Shown: positions 33,869 through 42,372 of the stretch, piece after piece
Layout: the number at the start of each line of letters is the position of its first letter
Position numbering within the stretch: the stretch's first letter is position 1
Assembly: GCF_014636475.1 (NCBI RefSeq)
Contig: NZ_BMEL01000003.1
Span: forward strand, 62,001-126,000
Direction of reading: 5' to 3'
Source of the DNA: Halobacillus andaensis
GTDB lineage: Bacteria; Bacillota; Bacilli; Bacillales; Halobacillaceae
DNA: 64,000 nucleotides
Position numbers and translations under genes: made by a program
The notes under the pieces: model-generated
What the model was told of the DNA's origin: nothing
Database searches by the model: none
The model's input: the letters and a program-made list of their open reading frames with translations, nothing else

Positions 33869-36800
33869 TTAACTAGCTGACTCTGTTTCTTCTATCATGT
33901 CTTCCTTTTTTCGTTTTCTTCTCGATTTCCAAAAACGAAGACGTGCGTTAGAGAATAAACGATAGACGGCTGGAATCAACAGTAATGTGATTACCGTGGC
34001 AAAGAGCAATCCAGAAATAATTACTGTCGCCATCGGAGATTGATAGTTTCCAGATGATCCCGTAGCTAGAGCGAGAGGCAGCATGCCTGCAGCAGTCGTT
34101 AAACTTGTCATAAAGATCGGACGTATTCGGTTTTTACCTGCTTCGATCAAGGAGTCCTCTATTTTAAACCCTTGGTTTCTTAGTTGATTCGTACGGTCAA
34201 TATACAGAATGGCATTATTCAACACGATACCTATTAGCATGATGACGCCCATGCCTGACATGATGCTTAGCTCCCGCTGAGTAACAAATAGCCCCAGAAT
34301 GACACCTACAATCGTCATCGGGATTACCGACATAACGATTAACGGGTGTGCTAAATGGTTAAATTGAACCGCCATCACCAGATACACAAGGAATATTGCG
34401 ATACCCAGGATGAGAAGCATCTCTTGAATCAATTCTTGCTGCTGCTCCAGATCTCCTGCTACTGACACACTGTAGCCGGCTTTAGTCTCGTAATCATCAA
34501 TAACGCTTTGGACTTCCCTATTCACAGTACCTAAATCGGTGCCTTCAATATCAGCTGTTAGTGAAACAAACCGTTCCCCATTCGAATGAGTAATTTCATT
34601 AGGTGTTTCTACTTCAGACAGCTCAATAAAGTTCGCTAATTTTTCTTCTCCTTCAGCCGTTATCACCTCTAAATTGAGTAGAGCTGTTTCCGACCCTGTA
34701 CGCTCTTGCTCTTCCCATTTAACAGTGAGAGGGACATCTTCCTCTTCTATCGTCATTTCTCCAAGCGGCCTTTCTAAAAAGGCTTGCTCAATGCTTTGTC
34801 TAATCTGACTTTCTGATAATCCTGCATCCTCAATTTCATCTTCTTTAAGAACGATCTCTTGTTCGATGGACGTTCGTTCATTCGAACTTGCGACCCCAAC
34901 GATGCCTTCAATACCTTCAAGCTCCTTTGTGAAGTCATCAGAGATCGCTTGCAGTTCTTCAAAATTTTCCCCCTTAATATTTACCTGTACTGGCGAACCT
35001 CCAGCTCCTGCGGACATCATACTTTCCACCGAACGAATCGGCTGACTGTCTTCAAGCTCTCGCAAGGACTTTAGTATTTCTTCGTTTACTTCATCCTGCT
35101 CTCTCGTAACTTCGTCTTCTTTAGTCATATTGATCATCGTATAGAACATGCCGCCCATATCGATGACATAGTTAGACTCTACATCTTGAATGTCGGATAA
35201 CGTCTCATTCATTTCCTGGGCAATATTTTCTCTATCGTCATTTGTCAAACCTGTATCTAAATCCACCATTAACTCTGAATAACGATTAAATACATCCGGC
35301 ATGATCGTCATGGGAACTTTCGTTACAAGGAATAGTGAACCAACAAACATAAGAACGAATATAGAAATAACAGCTAAACTGTGTCGTTTCTTTCTCACCG
35401 TCCATGCGACTATCCTGCTATATTTTTCAATGATGCGGCTCTCTTTTTTCGTCTTTTTCGATTGGCTGAGTTTTAAGAAGTTCTCAGATAGCGAAGGAAT
35501 GAGCGTAAACGAAACAATGACAGAGCTAATCAATGTAATGGCCACTACGACTGAAAGCATAATCATAAATTGCCCCGTCTCTCCTCCGAGAAGACCAATC
35601 GGTAAAAATACGACGATTGTCGTAAGCATCGAAGCAATAACAGCCGTCGCTACTTCTTTTGTTCCTTCAATGACCGCATCCATATTCGCCAGGCCGATCT
35701 CTTTTTTACGATAAATGGATTCTAAAATAACGATCGAAGAGTCTACCATCATTCCAATACCTAATCCTAAGCCAATCAACGTTAAAATATTGAAACTGTA
35801 ATCAAATAGCCACATCGAAGCAAATGTTAAAAGTATAGAAGTAGGAATGGAAAGCCCGATAATGAATGTAGCTCTAATATTTCGCAGGAAGAGCAATAAG
35901 ATAACAATGGCCAATATCCCGCCTATAAGGATGTTTGTCGTCACTCCGTCAAGCGATTCTTCTACATAATCAGCTTGGGCTACCATTTCATTCAACTCAA
36001 ATCCATCGACTAGTCCTTCATTGCGAATCTCATTCACTTCTGCTCGGACAGCTTCCGCCATTTCGATTTGAGTCGCTTCAGATACACGTCCTACCTGGAC
36101 AAACATGAAATCACTTGAACCGTTTTTCCATACAAACGACGAATTTTCTAAAGGTTGTAATGAGACTGTTGCTAGTTCATCCAACTGCACAAATCCATCT
36201 TCTGTTTGTATATCAATTTTCTTAACATCGTCAACTGTTTCAAGATTCGTCGTCCACCTTAAAGAGGGCGAACCATCGTCTTCACTTAATTCACCTAGTG
36301 TGGACTCATTATTGGCTCCTTCGATTGAACCAATCACTTGATTAATATCTAGTCCCCGATCAGTCAGTTCCTCGCGATCAAATTCGATCGCTACTTCTTT
36401 TTCTGCTTGACCGGAAATGGATACGTCTCTTACCTCTGGCAAGCTCTCTAAACGCGGTTCTAATACATCCTCCGCAAACACACTCATATCATCCGTATCG
36501 CCTCCCGATACGTCCATATAAAATTCATACCCTTGAGTTGTCGCGTATTGACCCGCTTCTACTTCATCAATGGTGTTATTATCTGAAGCCATTGTATTTA
36601 CAATAGACTCCACCTCTTTATAAACTTCATCTCCTTCCCCTTGTTCAAAAGTCAGCTGGAAAGAGCTTCTCCCCATATTTGTCGTGGAATTAATATCTTC
36701 CACACCTTCAATTCCTTCCATTTGTTGCTCTAAAGGTGTTGTGATCGATCGTTCTACTTCGATGGCTGCCGTATCACCTGCATAAATTTCTATGTAGGCC

Positions 36801-36931
36801 CCATCCATAGTTACTTCAGGAAATAACTCTTGATCTAATTTCAGTAAGGCATAGCTTCCTAATAAAAAGATGAGCACGACCATTAAACCAACTAATATCT
36901 TCCTTTTCACAATAAATCGCAATAAATTCAT
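33869..36931 (-). CDS. RND/HAE1-family efflux pump (SwrC/YerP-like)
   Basis: A 1020-residue RND transporter with 12 membrane segments in two repeats and two large extracytoplasmic loops. Landmarks: the TM4 motif GLGLGIGMMVDSSIVILESIYRKKE, which supplies the proton-relay Asp residues, and the second-half VTQRELSIMSGMGVIMLIGIVLNNAILYIDR. The closest characterised relative I recall is B. subtilis SwrC/YerP (surfactin tolerance and swarming). The start at 36931 has AGGGGGG five bases upstream; a frame to 36985 lacks one. No membrane-fusion partner is adjacent. Confidence 0.88.
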   Translation of the reverse strand: MNLLRFIVKRKILVGLMVVLIFLLGSYALLKLDQELFPEVTMDGAYIEIYAGDTAAIEVERSITTPLEQQMEGIEGVEDINSTTNMGRSSFQLTFEQGEGDEVYKEVESIVNTMASDNNTIDEVEAGQYATTQGYEFYMDVSGGDTDDMSVFAEDVLEPRLESLPEVRDVSISGQAEKEVAIEFDREELTDRGLDINQVIGSIEGANNESTLGELSEDDGSPSLRWTTNLETVDDVKKIDIQTEDGFVQLDELATVSLQPLENSSFVWKNGSSDFMFVQVGRVSEATQIEMAEAVRAEVNEIRNEGLVDGFELNEMVAQADYVEESLDGVTTNILIGGILAIVILLLFLRNIRATFIIGLSIPTSILLTFASMWLFDYSFNILTLIGLGLGIGMMVDSSIVILESIYRKKEIGLANMDAVIEGTKEVATAVIASMLTTIVVFLPIGLLGGETGQFMIMLSVVVAITLISSVIVSFTLIPSLSENFLKLSQSKKTKKESRIIEKYSRIVAWTVRKKRHSLAVISIFVLMFVGSLFLVTKVPMTIMPDVFNRYSELMVDLDTGLTNDDRENIAQEMNETLSDIQDVESNYVIDMGGMFYTMINMTKEDEVTREQDEVNEEILKSLRELEDSQPIRSVESMMSAGAGGSPVQVNIKGENFEELQAISDDFTKELEGIEGIVGVASSNERTSIEQEIVLKEDEIEDAGLSESQIRQSIEQAFLERPLGEMTIEEEDVPLTVKWEEQERTGSETALLNLEVITAEGEEKLANFIELSEVETPNEITHSNGERFVSLTADIEGTDLGTVNREVQSVIDDYETKAGYSVSVAGDLEQQQELIQEMLLILGIAIFLVYLVMAVQFNHLAHPLIVMSVIPMTIVGVILGLFVTQRELSIMSGMGVIMLIGIVLNNAILYIDRTNQLRNQGFKIEDSLIEAGKNRIRPIFMTSLTTAAGMLPLALATGSSGNYQSPMATVIISGLLFATVITLLLIPAVYRLFSNARLRFWKSRRKRKKEDMIEETESAS

Positions 36932-37168
36932 CCTTACCCCCCTGATTCTAATGATTGATTTTTGTGTTATTTTTTTACAATACAAACATCATTATAGCCT
37001 AATTAATATCCAATGTGTTGTAAATTTTGTATAAATCAATTCACACTTAAATCATACCCTTCTTCCTGTATTTAGGCACTGAGCCAAGGACCTAACTTTT
37101 CTAAGACCACAGACTTATATATGAATCATTTTTTGTAAATAGAAGACTGTTTCGAAAGTCAGACAGTA

Positions 37169-37177
37169 TGTTATAAT
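37169..37177 (+). promoter_or_regulatory. Extended -10 promoter ahead of preQ1 riboswitch
   Basis: TGTTATAATA contains a TGn extension and a perfect TATAAT at 37172-37177, with TTTCGA at 37150-37155 as a weak -35 at 16 bases. It is placed about 38 bases before the preQ1 aptamer, suitable for the que operon transcript. Confidence 0.6.
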
Positions 37178-37214
37178 AATGAAAGCAATTAAATAAAGTC
37201 TGCCATTAAGCAGG

Positions 37215-37250
37215 AGAGGTTCTAGCTACACCCTCTATAAAAAACTAAGG
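37215..37250 (+). promoter_or_regulatory. PreQ1-I riboswitch
   Basis: AGAGGTTCTAGCTACACCCT followed by CTATAAAAAACTAAGG is almost identical to the B. subtilis queC preQ1 class I aptamer: the AGAGG/CCTCT stem, the CTAGC-type loop, and the A-rich strand ending ACTAA that forms the H-type pseudoknot. It precedes queCDE by 90 bases and should shut off the operon when preQ1 is abundant. Confidence 0.93.
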
Positions 37251-37254
37251 ATGG

Positions 37255-37285
37255 AACTGTACCTTGCCTTAGGTGCGGTTTTTTT
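37255..37285 (+). terminator. PreQ1-controlled intrinsic terminator
   Basis: AACTGTACCT (37255-37264) pairs with AGGTGCGGTT (37271-37280), followed by a T run. CTAAGG of the aptamer (37245-37250) can instead pair with CCTTAG (37267-37272) inside this stem, which gives the antiterminator. Confidence 0.8.
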
Positions 37286-37340
37286 ATGGTTTTTGGGTTA
37301 CTGGAATTCTCTTTTTCACGATTGAAAGGGGAATTTTTTT

Positions 37341-38006
37341 ATGAAAAAAAACAAAGCAGTGGTTGTGTTCAGCGGCGGGCAGGATAGTACGACTTGCTTG
37401 TTCTGGGCTCTAGATAAATATGAGGAAGTCGAAGCGGTGACATTTGACTATAACCAGCGTCACAATGAAGAGATTGAAGTAGCTAAAGAGATTGCAAATG
37501 ATTTAAATATTAAACATCATGTGCTCGATATGTCATTACTGAGCCAATTGGCACCAAATGCGTTGACTAGGGACGATATTGCAGTGAAAGACGGAGAGGA
37601 TGGCGACCTTCCATCCACCTTTGTTCCTGGAAGAAACCTGCTGTTCCTATCTTTTGCAACGATTCTGGCAAAACAAGTTGATGCAAAACATGTGATTACG
37701 GGCGTATGTGAGACAGATTTCAGCGGCTATCCTGATTGCCGAGATGTTTTTATTAAATCACTCAACGTTACCTTAAATCTTTCAATGGATGATCAGTTCG
37801 TTGTTCACACACCATTAATGTGGCTGGATAAAGCGCAGACATGGGAATTAGCTGACGATTTAAATGCATTTGATTATGTTAGAGAATATACGCTCACTTG
37901 CTATAATGGCGTGCGTGGAGATGGCTGCGGAGAATGCCCTGCATGTAAACTGCGACGTAATGGTTTAGAAACGTACCTTAAGCAGAGAGCTGAGGTGACT
38001 GAATAA
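37341..38006 (+). CDS. queC: 7-cyano-7-deazaguanine synthase QueC
   Basis: A 221-residue enzyme converting 7-carboxy-7-deazaguanine to preQ0 with ATP and ammonia. The ATP-binding PP-loop SGGQDS is at residues 11-16, [13 protein letters not shown] near 93-105, and the zinc-binding cysteines of [16 protein letters not shown] lie near the C terminus. First gene of queCDE behind the preQ1 riboswitch; its stop codon overlaps the queD start (TAATG). Confidence 0.95.
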   Translation: MKKNKAVVVFSGGQDSTTCLFWALDKYEEVEAVTFDYNQRHNEEIEVAKEIANDLNIKHHVLDMSLLSQLAPNALTRDDIAVKDGEDGDLPSTFVPGRNLLFLSFATILAKQVDAKHVITGVCETDFSGYPDCRDVFIKSLNVTLNLSMDDQFVVHTPLMWLDKAQTWELADDLNAFDYVREYTLTCYNGVRGDGCGECPACKLRRNGLETYLKQRAEVTE

Positions 38007-38473
38007 TGTTTGGTTTTACCATTGTTGAAAACCTTCAAAAAATCAATGAAGACATTCAAAAACATGAGCTCAAGTATCACAATAAACGGGTGCTTGTAAG
38101 CAAAGAGTTTACTTTCGACGCGGCTCACCACCTTCATTGCTACGAAGGAAAATGTAAAAACCTTCACGGCCATACGTACAAGGTAGTTTTTGGCATCAGC
38201 GGCTACACAGATGAGATTGGTCTCGTCATTGACTTTGGCGACATTAAAACCATTTGGAAAGAGCAAATTGATATTCATCTCGACCATCGATATTTAAATG
38301 ATACGCTGCCAAAAATGAATACTACGGCAGAAAATATGGTCGTATGGATCTTCGAAAAGATGCAAGAAGCTTTAGTCGAAGAACGTGAAGATTATCGTGT
38401 AGAATTTGTGAAACTGTATGAGACGCCTACGAGCTATGCTGAGGTACGACGGGAGTGGATGGAAGATGAATAA
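38006..38473 (+). CDS. queD: 6-carboxytetrahydropterin synthase QueD
   Basis: A 155-residue member of the PTPS family that makes 6-carboxy-5,6,7,8-tetrahydropterin for queuosine. Zinc-binding and catalytic residues are visible: FDAAHHLHCYEGKCKNLHGH (His ligands and the catalytic Cys), then DHRYLND and a conserved Glu in VKLYETPTSYAEV. The N-terminal extension of about 28 residues before VSKEFTFDAAHHL resembles the B. subtilis protein. It overlaps queE by eight bases. Confidence 0.93.
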   Translation: MFGFTIVENLQKINEDIQKHELKYHNKRVLVSKEFTFDAAHHLHCYEGKCKNLHGHTYKVVFGISGYTDEIGLVIDFGDIKTIWKEQIDIHLDHRYLNDTLPKMNTTAENMVVWIFEKMQEALVEEREDYRVEFVKLYETPTSYAEVRREWMEDE

Positions 38474-39194
38474 GTTCCCCGTTCTTGAAATATTTGGCCC
38501 GACGATCCAGGGAGAAGGTATGGTGGTTGGTCGAAAAACGATGTTTGTACGGACGGCTGGATGTGACTATAGCTGTTCATGGTGTGATTCAGCTTTTACG
38601 TGGGATGGAAGCGCAAAAGAAGAAGTACGTCGTATGACCGCAGATGAAATTATAGCAGAGCTTCGGGAAGTGGGGGGCGAGAAGTTTGATCACGTTACGA
38701 TTTCAGGTGGAAACCCCGCCTTACTAAAAAACCTTCATGAGCTCATTGATCCGCTTCATCAGCAGCACATTGAAGTAGCACTTGAAACACAAGGAAGCCG
38801 CTGGCAGGACTGGTTTGTTTCAATCGATGACTTAACAATTTCACCCAAACCTCCCAGCTCAAAAATGAAAACGAATTGGGAAATTCTTGACGATATTGTT
38901 CAGCGTCAAGCTGACCATGAGCGTCTTCCAAATACAAGTTTAAAAGTAGTCATCTTTAATGACGATGACTTACGATATGCAGAAGAGGTCCACAAGCGCT
39001 ATCCTCATATTCCCTTCTTTTTGCAAGTAGGAAATGATAATTTAGAAGAGGAACAGCCGGACCGCCTCGCTTCTGAATTGCTCAACAAGTATGAATGGCT
39101 GATTGATAAAGTAATGGACTCAGCATCACTGAACCATGTTCGCGTCCTTCCACAAGTCCATGCTTTATTATGGGGAAATAAACGAGGCGTTTAG
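38466..39194 (+). CDS. queE: 7-carboxy-7-deazaguanine synthase QueE (radical SAM)
   Basis: A 242-residue radical SAM enzyme. The Fe-S cluster motif is CDYSCSWC, the C-x3-C-x2-C form expected for QueE, preceded by IFGPTIQGEGMVVGRKTMFV as in the family. It converts 6-carboxytetrahydropterin to 7-carboxy-7-deazaguanine. The start at 38466 follows GGGAGTGGATGGAAG. No queF (preQ0 reductase) or queuosine folE gene follows: repeat R2 begins two bases after the stop, so those genes must be elsewhere. Confidence 0.93.
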   Translation: MNKFPVLEIFGPTIQGEGMVVGRKTMFVRTAGCDYSCSWCDSAFTWDGSAKEEVRRMTADEIIAELREVGGEKFDHVTISGGNPALLKNLHELIDPLHQQHIEVALETQGSRWQDWFVSIDDLTISPKPPSSKMKTNWEILDDIVQRQADHERLPNTSLKVVIFNDDDLRYAEEVHKRYPHIPFFLQVGNDNLEEEQPDRLASELLNKYEWLIDKVMDSASLNHVRVLPQVHALLWGNKRGV

Positions 39195-39195
39195 G

Positions 39196-39366
39196 AACAA
39201 AGGCGCAAGCGCCCTGGTAGACACGAAAAGCATAAGCAAAATGGCCGGAGGAAGGTGGTCTTCCCTTCCGCAGGGCGGATTGCTAATGACGCGAGTGTCT
39301 GGGCACTGGATCTGGATGTCACTCTAAATACCCACAGTTGGGAATTTTATAATTTTCTAGACTATA
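39196..39366 (+). repeat. Structured intergenic repeat R2, copy 3
   Basis: Third copy of the element seen at 11414 and 26056, same orientation, starting right after the queE stop. Stems are slightly weakened: one mismatch in CATAAGCAA/TTGCTAATG and in GCGCCC/GGGCAC. It ends two bases before the terminator hairpin of the opposite-strand proteolipid gene. Confidence 0.85.
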
Positions 39367-39367
39367 A

Positions 39368-39402
39368 AAAAGCACATTGGGCACTGGGCCTAATGTGCTT
39401 TT
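39368..39402. terminator. Bidirectional terminator
   Basis: AAAAGCACATT (39368-39378) and AATGTGCTTTT (39392-39402) form an 11-bp stem. It overlaps the stop codon region of the small proteolipid gene on the minus strand. Confidence 0.75.
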
Positions 39403-39557
39403 GCTTTATCATAATGTTCTTTAACAACAACAGCTGCATGAATGGCTCCTGGTACAAAGAAGATCATTGTAAGCAGTAAATTCAATAATGCTTTTCCAAA
39501 TTGTCCCGTTAATAATACGGCTAATGGTGGTAAAAATATCGCTAAAATATAGAGCAT
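39390..39557 (-). CDS. PMP3/YqaE-family proteolipid membrane protein
   Basis: A 55-residue protein of the UPF0057/Pmp3 family: two hydrophobic segments, MLYILAIFLPPLAVLLTGQF then ALLNLLLTMIFFVPGAIHAA, with the family's FLPPLAV and PGxIHA signatures, and a charged tail (VKEHYDKAKAH). In other organisms these proteins are induced by salt, cold or membrane stress and affect membrane potential. AAAGGAAG precedes the ATG. It lies 22 bases downstream of the PAP2 phosphatase gene and may be cotranscribed with it. Confidence 0.88.
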   Translation of the reverse strand: MLYILAIFLPPLAVLLTGQFGKALLNLLLTMIFFVPGAIHAAVVVKEHYDKAKAH

Positions 39558-39579
39558 AAACACAACTTCCTTTCTTTTA

Positions 39580-40272
39580 TTACGTTAGATTCTTTCTTCT
39601 CCCTCGCCACAGCATAATTTCTAAAGCGGCAATACATATGAGCAGCCAGGAGAACCCTAAAGCTAATCCTCCTAGAATATCTGTAAAGTAATGGACGCTT
39701 AAATATACACGGCTTAATGAGATGGATAAAATAATGACAAAGAATAGACCATTAATCAGCCACTTAGCTGATTTTGTTAATGGACTGATCAAAATAAGAT
39801 AGATCAAAAAACCGTAAAACACGGTCGATCCTGTTGTATGACCACTGGGAAAGCTGAAGCCAGTACCGTCATACTGCTCTAATAAGTCAGGCCGCTCGCG
39901 CCCAAACGCCACTTTTAACCCTTTTGTCAGTAAACTTATTCCTATCATGCTGATCGCAAAGTAAATGGCTACCCATTTACTAAATGGAATAACGAAAAGC
40001 AGACAGATAAATAAAATAATCGATAAAATAGTGATCACTGTAACTGATCCCGCTTCGGTCACCCATCCCATCGTATTTGACAGCCAGGAAGCCTCTACAG
40101 AGCTCACGATGTCAGATGCTGCTGCATCTACTGCAAACTTTTCCTGTTCTAAAACCTCATCCGCAATCTCGGCAAATAGGTAAGACCCGCTCCCCACTAT
40201 GAGCAGCCCCACTACGATCATAACAATCGATGTTTTAGAGAGGTCCGAAACCTTCGTCCCTGAAAATAGCAC
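39580..40272 (-). CDS. PAP2-family phosphatase
   Basis: A 230-residue membrane phosphatase with about six hydrophobic segments and the three acid phosphatase motifs: KVAFGRERP, FPSGHTTGS and SRVYLSVHYFTDILGG, giving the catalytic Arg, His and the His-Asp pair. Candidate substrates are undecaprenyl pyrophosphate, phosphatidylglycerophosphate or diacylglycerol pyrophosphate. The start codon is GTG at 40272, with GAGGAGG seven bases upstream. Confidence 0.88.
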   Translation of the reverse strand: MLFSGTKVSDLSKTSIVMIVVGLLIVGSGSYLFAEIADEVLEQEKFAVDAAASDIVSSVEASWLSNTMGWVTEAGSVTVITILSIILFICLLFVIPFSKWVAIYFAISMIGISLLTKGLKVAFGRERPDLLEQYDGTGFSFPSGHTTGSTVFYGFLIYLILISPLTKSAKWLINGLFFVIILSISLSRVYLSVHYFTDILGGLALGFSWLLICIAALEIMLWRGRRKNLT

Positions 40273-40529
40273 ATCCGGCCCTCCTCATTCTTAAAATAAG
40301 CTATGAGCAAGCCTATCCATAGCTTAAGCTGTTGACTAAAAATCTATTCCCCATTTGATGAACTCTAAAACGGGCGGGATCGTTACAGGCGAAATCGGGT
40401 GTATGACAAGCGAACCGATGTGTTTTACCCGTCAGTTTGAAAATCACCTGCGAATATTAACTTCTCACTTGAAGTAAAAAACTTTTTCATCATTGAAATG
40501 GTTTTCCTGTCATATTTTTTCAATTCACA

Positions 40530-40558
40530 TTGCCTTTTTTGTAAAATGTTGATAAAAT
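40530..40558 (+). promoter_or_regulatory. Promoter of the dpp-ykf operon
   Basis: TTGCCT (40530-40535) and TAAAAT (40553-40558) are separated by 17 bases, about 45 bases upstream of dppA. A CodY box overlaps the -10. Confidence 0.6.
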
Positions 40559-40570
40559 TATTAGAAAATT
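40556..40570. promoter_or_regulatory. CodY box in the dppA promoter
   Basis: AATTATTAGAAAATT matches the CodY consensus AATTTTCWGAAAATT at 13 of 15 positions. It overlaps the predicted -10 box and start-site region, a position that should block RNA polymerase. The B. subtilis dpp operon is known to be CodY-repressed, so the call is well supported by family knowledge. Confidence 0.75.
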
Positions 40571-40602
40571 ACTAATTTTACATACAGCTTGGAGGATCCT
40601 GC

Positions 40603-41427
40603 ATGAAGCTATACCTATCGGTCGACATGGAAGGCATCACGGGTTTACCTGATGCGACTTTTGTAGATGCAAACAAACATAATTATGAACGAGCAAGAAA
40701 AATAATGACGAATGAAGCAAATGCTGTCATTCAATCGGCTTTTGACCTTCAGGCTGAAGAAGTACTCGTAAATGACAGCCATTCCAAAATGAATAACCTT
40801 CTCGTGGAGCATTTACATCCTGAAGCCCTCCTTATTACGGGGGATGTAAAACCTTATTCCATGGTTCAAGGTTTAGACGACTCGTACGATGGCGCCATTT
40901 TTCTCGGCTATCACGCTCGCGCCGATCAGCCTGGCGTCATGTCTCACTCGATGACATTTGGCGTTCGTAACTTTTACATAAATGATGTTGCCGTAGGAGA
41001 ATTAGGGTTGAACGCTTACGTTGCTGGCTATTATGGAGTTCCGCTCATTATGGTTGGCGGAGATGATCGAGTAGCACAAGAAGCTAAACAGTTAATCCCG
41101 AACCTAACGACAGCTCCTGTTAAAGAAAGCATTTCAAGGTCAGCCGTGAAAACTTTATCACCTAAAAAGGCCGGGGAGTTGTTAGAGGCGAAAACCGCCG
41201 AAGCTATACATAATAGAAAAAACATTAAACCGTTAACCCCTCCTGATTCACCAACGCTGCGAATCGAATTCGCAAACTATGGACAGGCCGAATGGGCAAA
41301 TTTAATGCCAGGTACAGAATTAGAGCCTAATTCTACAACCGTTTCCTTTCAGGCAAAAGACATATTAGAAGCCTATCAAGCGATGCTCGTCATGACGGAG
41401 CTCGCCATGCGGACTACATTTAATTAG
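40603..41427 (+). CDS. dppA: D-aminopeptidase DppA (M55)
   Basis: A 274-residue zinc enzyme that removes D-amino acids (D-Ala-type) from peptides. All residues known for the B. subtilis enzyme occur at the same numbers: zinc ligands D8, E10, H60, H104 and E133, and catalytic H115 (GVMSHSMT). First gene of the operon dppABCDE-ykfABCD, starting after GGAGGATCCTGC and a CodY-overlapped promoter; dppB begins 11 bases downstream. Confidence 0.94.
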   Translation: MKLYLSVDMEGITGLPDATFVDANKHNYERARKIMTNEANAVIQSAFDLQAEEVLVNDSHSKMNNLLVEHLHPEALLITGDVKPYSMVQGLDDSYDGAIFLGYHARADQPGVMSHSMTFGVRNFYINDVAVGELGLNAYVAGYYGVPLIMVGGDDRVAQEAKQLIPNLTTAPVKESISRSAVKTLSPKKAGELLEAKTAEAIHNRKNIKPLTPPDSPTLRIEFANYGQAEWANLMPGTELEPNSTTVSFQAKDILEAYQAMLVMTELAMRTTFN

Positions 41428-41438
41428 GGGGAGCAAGA

Positions 41439-42371
41439 ATGGCCAGATACATATTAAAACGTTTCATCTTAATGGTCGTTACGGTTCTAATCATAGCGAC
41501 GCTCACTTTTTTTCTCATGAATTTGCTACCAGGGTCTCCTTTAAATGAAGAACGATCAACCAATGAAACTGTACAGCGTAACCTTGAAGCTCATTTCAAT
41601 TTAGACGAACCGCTCGTTGTGCAATACGTTCTTTACTTAAAATCAATCGCCACCTTCGATTTTGGTCCATCGATTAAACAACCGACTGAAACCGTTAATT
41701 CGCTATTAGGCCGTGGCTTTCCTATCTCTGCAGAACTTGGCATCTGGACAATCTTAGTTGCTGTAGTATCTGGAATTACGTTAGGCGTTTTTGCCGCATT
41801 AAAGCATAACGGAATTATTGATTACATTGCCATGACCATTGCCGTACTTGGGATCTCCATTCCTAACTTTGTGCTGGCCACCATGCTGATACAGGAACTC
41901 GCGGTTAACCGGGGATTATTCCCGGCTGCGACTTGGAGCACACCAAGTCATATGGTGCTCCCCATACTCGCTCTAGCTACTGGACCAATGGCCATTATCG
42001 CCCGTCTAACCCGTTCGAGTATGCTTGAAACATTAACACAGGATTATATTAAAACGGCACGGGCTAAAGGCCTATCCCCTGTTAAAGTCGTGGTAAAGCA
42101 CGCATTAAAAAATGCATTAATGCCGGTCGTGACCATCTTAGGAACATTAATGGCAGGTATTCTAACAGGTACTTTTGTTATTGAAAAAATCTTTGCGATT
42201 CCAGGTATGGGAAAGTATTTCGTTCAAAGCATCAACCAGCGCGATTATCCAGTGATCATGGGTACTACCGTTTTCTACAGTGCCTTTCTAGTCTTTATGC
42301 TGTTCTTAGTCGATATTGCCTATGGACTATTGGATCCACGAATTAAACTTCATGACGAAGGAGGTGGGTGA
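41439..42371 (+). CDS. dppB: Dipeptide/murein peptide ABC permease DppB
   Basis: A 310-residue permease with six membrane segments, the N-terminal YILKRFILMVVTVLIIATLT and LLPGSP signature of DppB/OppB proteins, and the EAA loop DYIKTARAKGLSPVKVVVKH near residues 198-217. Together with DppC it forms the channel. A GGGGAGCAAG-type site precedes the ATG. Confidence 0.93.
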   Translation: MARYILKRFILMVVTVLIIATLTFFLMNLLPGSPLNEERSTNETVQRNLEAHFNLDEPLVVQYVLYLKSIATFDFGPSIKQPTETVNSLLGRGFPISAELGIWTILVAVVSGITLGVFAALKHNGIIDYIAMTIAVLGISIPNFVLATMLIQELAVNRGLFPAATWSTPSHMVLPILALATGPMAIIARLTRSSMLETLTQDYIKTARAKGLSPVKVVVKHALKNALMPVVTILGTLMAGILTGTFVIEKIFAIPGMGKYFVQSINQRDYPVIMGTTVFYSAFLVFMLFLVDIAYGLLDPRIKLHDEGGG

Positions 42372-42372
42372 T

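Noticed and set aside
11414-39366. R2 copies as a CRISPR-like or IS-derived array
   Set aside because: Copies are 13-15 kb apart, about 175 bases long, with no spacers, no transposase and no terminal target duplications visible.
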